Source: Streptomyces sp. B3I8
GTDB taxonomy: Bacteria > Actinomycetota > Actinomycetes > Streptomycetales > Streptomycetaceae
Length of the DNA: 64,000 nt
Assembly: GCF_030816915.1 (NCBI RefSeq)
Contig: NZ_JAUSYN010000002.1
Location: 4,973,501 to 5,037,500, forward strand
Direction of reading: 5' to 3'
A program made the translations under genes and the position numbers. This document shows positions 59,133 to 64,000 of this stretch, piece after piece. Position 1 is the stretch's first letter; the number at the start of each line of letters is the position of its first letter. The notes under the pieces are model-generated. The model had not been told where the DNA came from, searched no databases, and saw only the letters and a list, made by a program, of their open reading frames with translations.

Positions 59133-60146
59133 GTGGCGAATTCCGTGGACGCGTTGTCCGACGTGCCGGCCAAGTCGTGGGTGCCCCACTTCGTCGTCTG
59201 CTCGATGATCTGGGGCTCCGGCTTCGCGCTCATCAAGATCGGTGTCAAGGCCGGCATCGAACCGGGCTGGGTCGCCTTCTGGCGCTGCTTCTTCGGCGCG
59301 CTGGTGCTGTGGTCCCTGGTCCTGTTACGGCGGCTGGAGGTGCCCCGCGACTGGCGGGTGTGGGGGCACGCCCTGGTGGTGGGGACGGTGCTCAACGCCT
59401 TCCCCTTCACCCTGTTCGCCTGGGGCGAGCGGTACATCAGCTCGGTCACGGCGGGCGTGTGGAACTCCACCATCCCGCTGTTCACGCTGGTCTGGGTACT
59501 GATCATGCTGCCGGACGAGAAGCCGACCGCGCGCCGGCTGGCGGGCATCGCCACCGGTCTGTGCGGTGCCCTGGTGGTGCTCGGCGTGTGGTCCGGCGGG
59601 CAGTCCTCGCTGCTCAAGGGCAGCCTGATCTGCCTGGTCGCCACCACCTCGTACGGGCTCGGCTACACCTACACCCGCCGGTTCCTCTCCGCCGGGAACG
59701 TCCCCGCCATCACGCTGACCGCCATCCAGGTCGGCTGGGGCGCCGTCGAACTCGCGCTGTGCGCCCCGCTGACGGGCGGCGCACCGCACTGGGGCGGGCC
59801 GGGGGCGCTGGCCGCCATGGTGGTGCTCGGCGCGCTGGGCACCGGACTCGCCTACATGTGGAACCTGTCGGTGATCCGAGCCGTCGGTTCGACCGTCGCC
59901 TCCACGGTCGCGTATCTGACCCCGCTGTGGGCGGCGATCGTCGGGGTGCTCTTCCTCGACGAGTCGCTGGGGTGGAACACCGCGCTCGGCGCGCTGATGA
60001 TCGTCAGTGGCGTGCTGCTCACCCGTACGTCGCCGCCGAAACCGGCGCCGGCTCCGGCCGGGGAGGTGCCCCGGCCGGCCGAAGGGGCGGAGTCCGTGGA
60101 CGACCAGGCGCAGTCGGCGGAGGAGATGCGGCCGGCGAAGCCGTGA
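59133..60146 (+). CDS. EamA/DMT family transporter
   Basis: A 337-aa ten-helix exporter with two EamA repeats (SMIWGSGFALIKIGVKAGI, LGALGTGLAYMWNLSVIRAVGSTVASTV, then ALMIVSGVLLTRT). Relatives export amino acids and other metabolites. A GTG start with GAGAGGAAC, 52 bp after the amidotransferase-like gene: a two-gene operon under the LysR regulator. The hydrophilic Pro/Ala/Glu tail is cytosolic. Confidence 0.9.
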   Translation: MANSVDALSDVPAKSWVPHFVVCSMIWGSGFALIKIGVKAGIEPGWVAFWRCFFGALVLWSLVLLRRLEVPRDWRVWGHALVVGTVLNAFPFTLFAWGERYISSVTAGVWNSTIPLFTLVWVLIMLPDEKPTARRLAGIATGLCGALVVLGVWSGGQSSLLKGSLICLVATTSYGLGYTYTRRFLSAGNVPAITLTAIQVGWGAVELALCAPLTGGAPHWGGPGALAAMVVLGALGTGLAYMWNLSVIRAVGSTVASTVAYLTPLWAAIVGVLFLDESLGWNTALGALMIVSGVLLTRTSPPKPAPAPAGEVPRPAEGAESVDDQAQSAEEMRPAKP

Positions 60147-60259
60147 CCGCGCCCGCGGGGCCGTGACGCGCCCGGCATCCCGGCCCCGGGTTCGTCCCGC
60201 GCCCCGGCCCCGGTTCCGGGCCCGTCCCGTGCCGGGGTCGTCCGACCCGCGCCGTGGGG

Positions 60260-61372
60260 TCAGGGCGCGGCCGGCGGGCCGTCCGGTCGCAGCACGGTGT
60301 CCAGGCGCGCGAGGCCCTCGGTCACCGTCGCGGGGTCGCGGGCGAAGCCGAGCCGGAATCCCTCGTCGCAGCCCATCGTCTCGCCGGGCGTCAGCAGTAC
60401 GCCCGCCGCCAGCGCGCGGCGGCACAGCGCCAGCGAGGGCTCCCCGGTGCGGAGCCGGACCCAGGCGAAGGGCGTGTCCTGCGGCGGTACCAGCCGCACC
60501 GCGTCGCCGTTGCGGGCCGCCCACTCCTGAACGAGGCGCAGCCCCGGGGCGCACAGCCGGTGGTACTCCCGCGTGAACTCCTCGTGCCGTTCCAGCACGG
60601 AGCAGGCCAGGGCCTCGCACAGCACGGAGTTGGCGATCGAGGTGAGGAACTTCCGCTCCGCGCAGGCCCGTACGAGGCCCGGGGCGCCGTACATCCAGCC
60701 GATGCGCAGCCCCGGCAGGCCGTAGGTCTTGGACAGCCCGGAGACCGAGACCACCCGGTCGCGGCCGACGGCCGCCGAGCGCGAGAGGTCGATCGCGTAC
60801 TCCTCGTCGACCAGCAGAAAGGCGTCCCGTTCCGCGGCCAGCGCGGCGAGGTCGCGCAGCGCGCGCTTCCCGATCCGCCGGCCGGTGGGGTTGCAGGGCG
60901 AGTTCAGCGCGATGAGCCGCAGGTCGTCGCCGGCCGCCGCGGCCACGGCGGCCGCGTCGACGCTGAGGTCCGGCCCGTACGGCAGGACCGTCGTACGGGC
61001 ACCGAGCCGGGACGGCAGGTCCAGCAGCGGCTGCCAGCCGGGGGCGAACGCGATCACCTGGTCGCCGGGCCGCACCAGGACGTCGAACAGCAGGAACAGG
61101 GCCTCCTGCGCGCCGTGCGTGACGGTGACCGACTCGGGTCCTCCGCCGCCGTACAGCCCGGCGATCAGCCGGCGCAGCGCCGCGGTGCCGCGGTCGGTGC
61201 CGTAGTCCAGGGTGAGGGCGGCGGGCACGGTCAGGTCGGACAGCGGGTGGCTCGGTACGTAGCTGTTGCCGAGGTCGATGTCGTAACGGCCCGCGGAGTC
61301 CTCGAACGTCCAGCGGGCGATGGAGTAGTACGACGGTGCGACGGTGCCGGCGCCACCGGCCGCGGGCGTCAC
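60260..61372 (-). CDS. PLP-dependent aminotransferase (class I/II)
   Basis: A 370-aa fold-type I enzyme. Landmarks: TLDYGTDRGTAALRRLIA, NSPCNPTGRRIG (cofactor and substrate loop), VDEEYAIDL, and the PLP lysine in SVSGLSKTYGLPGLRIGW. The C-terminal arginine region is EGFRLGFARDP. It begins with GTG 61372 overlapping the stop codon of the DapF-like gene by 4 nt, so both act in the same pathway. Substrate unknown; an amino acid made by the neighbouring enzymes is likely. Confidence 0.88.
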   Translation of the reverse strand: MTPAAGGAGTVAPSYYSIARWTFEDSAGRYDIDLGNSYVPSHPLSDLTVPAALTLDYGTDRGTAALRRLIAGLYGGGGPESVTVTHGAQEALFLLFDVLVRPGDQVIAFAPGWQPLLDLPSRLGARTTVLPYGPDLSVDAAAVAAAAGDDLRLIALNSPCNPTGRRIGKRALRDLAALAAERDAFLLVDEEYAIDLSRSAAVGRDRVVSVSGLSKTYGLPGLRIGWMYGAPGLVRACAERKFLTSIANSVLCEALACSVLERHEEFTREYHRLCAPGLRLVQEWAARNGDAVRLVPPQDTPFAWVRLRTGEPSLALCRRALAAGVLLTPGETMGCDEGFRLGFARDPATVTEGLARLDTVLRPDGPPAAP

Positions 61373-62241
61373 GCGGCCGCCCCGAGGCGGTCGAGGAACA
61401 TCGGCGCCAGGGTTCCGGCCGCCACCTGCTCCACCACCCCGGCCAGGGTGACCGCGCCCCGCGGGTCGACGGTCGTCCCGACGGCACCGCCGGGCATCCG
61501 CACCCGTACCGCGCGGTCCACCAGCCCCAGGACGTGCGCCGCGCTGACCGCGGCGCAGGCGCCGGCCCCGGAGGCCAGGGTGTAGCCGGCCCCGCGCTCC
61601 CAGATCTCGATCTCCACCGTGCCGCGGTCGAGCACGCGCAGGAACTGCACGTTGGTGCGTTCGGGGAAGGCCGGATGGCCGGCGATGGCCGGGCCCAGCT
61701 CCCGTGCCAGCGCGGCGGACACCTCCGGGAGCGGGACCACGGTGTGGGGGTTGCCGTTGTTCAGGCAGGTCACCCGCAGCCGTCGCCCGGACACCTCCAG
61801 CACCCGGTCGACGACGGGTCCGGGCAGATCCGGGGCGGGGACGTCCGCGGCCTCGAAGGAGGGCTGCCCCATGTCCACCCGGACGAGTCCGGCCGCGGGG
61901 TCGTCGATCCGCACCGCCGTGTCCCCCGCGTGGGTACGCAGGACGACGTCCCGCCCCCCGCCGCGGTGCTGGGACAGATACAGCGCGAAGATGCGCAGCC
62001 CGTTGGCGCTCCGGCCGCACGGGCTGCCGTCGGGGTTGAAGGTGCGCAGGACGACCGGTTCACCGGCCCGCACCGCACCGAGGGGCCCCACCAGCACCCC
62101 GTCGGCACCGATGCCGCGGTGCCGGTCGCACAGCAGGCGCGCGGCCGTCGGCGCGGAGGGCAGGCCCAGCAGGTCGATCCGCAGCGGATCGACGACGAGG
62201 TAGTCGTTGCCCAGTGCCTGGTACTTCACGAAGTCGTGCAT
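61369..62241 (-). CDS. diaminopimelate-epimerase-fold protein with Ser in place of both catalytic Cys
   Basis: A 290-aa DapF homologue. N- and C-terminal halves share the fold: VKYQALGNDYLVVD, FNPDGSPCGRSANGLRIF, NGNPHTVV, and IWERGAGYTLASGAGACAA. In true DapF the catalytic cysteines lie in DGSxxxxCGNG and TxACGTG. Here the aligned residues are Ser78 (SANG) and Ser224 (ASGAG). This is not the housekeeping enzyme for lysine and cell wall; it may epimerise or dehydrate another amino acid, or be inactive. Coupled to the aminotransferase downstream. Confidence 0.85.
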   Translation of the reverse strand: MHDFVKYQALGNDYLVVDPLRIDLLGLPSAPTAARLLCDRHRGIGADGVLVGPLGAVRAGEPVVLRTFNPDGSPCGRSANGLRIFALYLSQHRGGGRDVVLRTHAGDTAVRIDDPAAGLVRVDMGQPSFEAADVPAPDLPGPVVDRVLEVSGRRLRVTCLNNGNPHTVVPLPEVSAALARELGPAIAGHPAFPERTNVQFLRVLDRGTVEIEIWERGAGYTLASGAGACAAVSAAHVLGLVDRAVRVRMPGGAVGTTVDPRGAVTLAGVVEQVAAGTLAPMFLDRLGAAA

Positions 62242-62335
62242 GTGCTGTGCCCCCTGCTTTCGCTGCCTGCTGTCCGCTGCTCGCTGTCCGCCGGCCATCA
62301 GGGGAAGTCCCCGGCGATGTCCGGCCGTTCCGCGC

Positions 62336-62375
62336 GGGCGGGGCCGCACACCACGTGCGGTGTGCGGCCCCGCCC
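62336..62375 (-). terminator. 17-bp perfect terminator hairpin
   Basis: GGGCGGGGCCGCACACC and GGTGTGCGGCCCCGCCC pair perfectly around a 6-nt loop, 23 bp after the stop codon of the dioxygenase gene on the minus strand. It separates that transcript from the DapF-like/aminotransferase unit, whose promoter must lie in 62242-62335. Confidence 0.85.
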
Positions 62376-62398
62376 GGTCGCGCCGAGGGGTGCCGCGG

Positions 62399-63103
62399 CT
62401 ACATCGCCGCCGCCTCCTCGGCGTCGCTGAGGACCGCCTCGTCGTGGTCGTCGCCGTACCACTTCTCGCTCCAGCGGGAGAAGGCGACGATCACGATGTC
62501 GCGGTGCCCGGGGCCGCCGTCGGCGGACAGCACGTCGGTGACGTCGTGGGCGATCGCCCGGTCGTCCAGCAGCACCGCCTGCCCGGCGTCCAGCGTCCCG
62601 TTCCAGAACGGCTCCGTCGCGCCGGGCTCCCACAGCCGGGTCAGGCCGCCGCCGACGTTGTTGCGCCGCAGCACGGCGATCATCACGTACTCGTGCCCGT
62701 CGTGGTGGACGCCCTCAGGGGTCAGCGGGCCGGCCTTCTCACCGGTGGCCCGGGTGCGGTTCTGGTGCACGTTGATCTGCCAGTCGTCCGCGGTGTCCAG
62801 CGGAAAGGCCTCCGCGCCGGCCCGGATGAGGGGCGTGAAGTCCACCTCGATCGGCAGGTACCCCCGGCGCATTCCGCCGCCGACCTTGTTGAACTTCTTG
62901 AACGCGGTGTAATCCCGGTGCGGCAGGAGCTCGAAGGTCCAGCCGGAGCCTTTTTCGTGACTCATCCGGTACTGCGAGAACCGCTTGAACCGTGTTCCGT
63001 TTCCCATGTAGTCGTCGACCGGGCAGTTGTCGTAACTATCCAGTATGTCCTGCTGGATCGCCGGGAGGTCGATGACGGAGAAGTGCTGTTCGGACAGAGG
63101 CAT
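62399..63103 (-). CDS. 2-oxoglutarate/Fe(II) dioxygenase, PF10014 (amino acid hydroxylase type)
   Basis: A 234-aa protein of the family that includes the Bacillus L-isoleucine 4-hydroxylase. QINVHQNRTRATGE, the metal-binding HxD in EGVHHDGHEYVMI, GGGLTRLWEPG, then LDDRAIAHDVTDVL with the distal histidine and HRDIVIVAFSRW with the 2-oxoglutarate arginine region. Such enzymes hydroxylate free aliphatic amino acids. ATG 63103 has a strong GGAAGGAAG site. It is downstream of the diiron oxidase gene. Confidence 0.88.
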   Translation of the reverse strand: MPLSEQHFSVIDLPAIQQDILDSYDNCPVDDYMGNGTRFKRFSQYRMSHEKGSGWTFELLPHRDYTAFKKFNKVGGGMRRGYLPIEVDFTPLIRAGAEAFPLDTADDWQINVHQNRTRATGEKAGPLTPEGVHHDGHEYVMIAVLRRNNVGGGLTRLWEPGATEPFWNGTLDAGQAVLLDDRAIAHDVTDVLSADGGPGHRDIVIVAFSRWSEKWYGDDHDEAVLSDAEEAAAM

Positions 63104-63187
63104 GAAGTGCGGCTTCCTTCCCGAGAGGCATGTTCCACGAAAGCGTCGCTGGTCTTTTCCGAGGGGGCCTTTCCGTGCGGCTGAGGA

Positions 63188-64000
63188 CTAGCCGGAAACC
63201 GGCTGCATGCTTTCTGCGGAGGCGTGGTGCTCCGGCTTTTCGCCGGGCATCCGCCCGGACACCTCGGCGAGTCGTTCGTCGAGATAGCGGGCCGAGGAAT
63301 TGAGCCGCCACAGCGCCCCGCGGGCGATTCCCCGGCGCATGTACTCCGACGGCGCGGACGGTTTCACGATGTTGTGGAACCAGCCGGCCGCGTGCTGGGA
63401 GTCCACGGTGATGTGCAGCCGGTGGTAGACGATTCCCACCTCGGGCAGGCCGAGGCGCTCCCACGCGCTCACCACCTGCACGAACCGGTCCGGCACCAGC
63501 CATTCGGTCATGCCCAGGAAGCCGACGGCCTCCGGATAGCGGTGGCGGTACCGGCTGAGGAGCACCGCGAGGTTCCCGCTCAGCAGGGCGGTGGCGGTCA
63601 GCGACTCCTCCAGCTCCCGCTGGGACACCTCGAACACGTCGAATATCTGGTTGAAGAGATGGGTGTGGACCTCCGCGGGCTTCCCGTTCCCCATCTCGTC
63701 CCAGAAGTTGCCCGCGATCTCCATTTTCGCGGGGCCGGAGGTGCCCACCTGCATCAGGGCCAGCAGGTCGTCGAACCGGCCGTCGACGACCGACTCCTGG
63801 ATCATGTACGTGCGCACATCCGCCGCCGTCGCGTGATGGCGGATGAAATCCATGTAGTACGGGTGCTTGAACACGCGGTGGCGCCGCGCCCGGTCCTTGA
63901 GCCAGGACAGGTACGCGCCGGGCTCGGCGGGCAGATCCTCCAGCAGCGTGCCGTCCAGCTGCCGGTCCTCGCCCTCCAGCGTCGCCCGTTCCAGGAGCCG
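63188..64000 (-). CDS. heme-oxygenase-like diiron oxidase (iron-containing redox enzyme), 5' end outside the window
   Basis: The frame is open to the last base (271 codons seen). The helical protein shows likely iron ligands in MIQESVVDGRFDD, EIAGNFWDEMGNGKPAEVHTHLF and LHITVDSQHAAGWF (HxxxDxxH). HDO-fold enzymes include N-oxygenases and the C-C lyase BesC acting on amino acids. With the PF10014 dioxygenase 84 bp downstream it suggests sequential oxidation of an amino acid. The exact reaction cannot be deduced. Confidence 0.82.
   Translation of the reverse strand, partial: RLLERATLEGEDRQLDGTLLEDLPAEPGAYLSWLKDRARRHRVFKHPYYMDFIRHHATAADVRTYMIQESVVDGRFDDLLALMQVGTSGPAKMEIAGNFWDEMGNGKPAEVHTHLFNQIFDVFEVSQRELEESLTATALLSGNLAVLLSRYRHRYPEAVGFLGMTEWLVPDRFVQVVSAWERLGLPEVGIVYHRLHITVDSQHAAGWFHNIVKPSAPSEYMRRGIARGALWRLNSSARYLDERLAEVSGRMPGEKPEHHASAESMQPVSG

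Overview
The window reads as a chromosomal segment of a Streptomyces. Evidence: very high G+C with G/C-ending codons, many GTG starts, Tat-type signals, an XRE/DUF397/ATP-binding regulatory triad, two GGDEF-EAL proteins, and a gene order (mnmA, metE-like, ligA, rmdB-like GGDEF-EAL, gatC-gatA-gatB, cdgE-like GGDEF-EAL, ilvB-ilvN-ilvC, serA) that I recall from the core of the S. coelicolor chromosome. No tRNA, rRNA, CRISPR array, prophage or full-length insertion sequence was recognised.

Layout. 1-7.7 kb: end of an M1 aminopeptidase, siderophore-interacting flavoprotein, TRIC/UPF0126 membrane protein, thioesterase, a damaged MMPL/histidine-kinase locus followed by a LuxR-type regulator, a TetR gene and two tiny membrane proteins. 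7.9-11.0 kb: cysteine desulfurase, a PGRP-type amidase and mnmA (tRNA 2-thiouridylation pair). 11.1-13.0 kb: WhiJ-like HTH/DUF397/ATPase triad. 13.3-18.9 kb: minus-strand run (COG1470-like anchor protein, SAM methyltransferase, SRPBCC, ketopantoate reductase-like, hydrolase, DUF427). 19.0-24.1 kb: LOG-like protein, then cell-envelope genes (SapA-like secreted protein, 777-aa DUF1906 protein without a signal peptide, membrane protein, Tat-exported M15-like peptidase). 24.2-27.9 kb: two SDRs around an AraC regulator, then a MetE-like protein. 27.9-37 kb: ligA, GGDEF-EAL phosphodiesterase (rmdB-like), gatCAB with an embedded small gene. 37-45 kb: MMPL exporter, GNAT, small proteins, lipoprotein sugar dehydrogenase, a MITE-like element, aldo/keto reductase, hydroxyacid dehydrogenase. 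45.9-55 kb: cdgE-like diguanylate cyclase, ilvBNC with a leader-peptide attenuator, serA. 55-57.3 kb: MFS exporter with its TetR. 57.3-64 kb: LysR, glutamine-amidotransferase-like protein, EamA exporter, aminotransferase, DapF-like protein, PF10014 dioxygenase and a heme-oxygenase-like diiron oxidase that runs off the window.

The last 7 kb is the best candidate for something undescribed. It looks like a small amino-acid-tailoring and export locus whose DapF-like protein has serine at both positions where DapF has its catalytic cysteines, and whose CTP-synthase-like amidotransferase lacks the usual histidine. Other strong points are the ilvB leader peptide (Ile-Leu-Val-Leu codons) with its T-run terminator, a deletion scar joining an MMPL gene to a kinase out of frame, a perfect long palindrome upstream of the siderophore-interacting gene, a ~190-bp element with terminal inverted repeats, and at least ten genes whose start codon lies 6-10 nt after a TANNNT hexamer, suggesting leaderless mRNAs.
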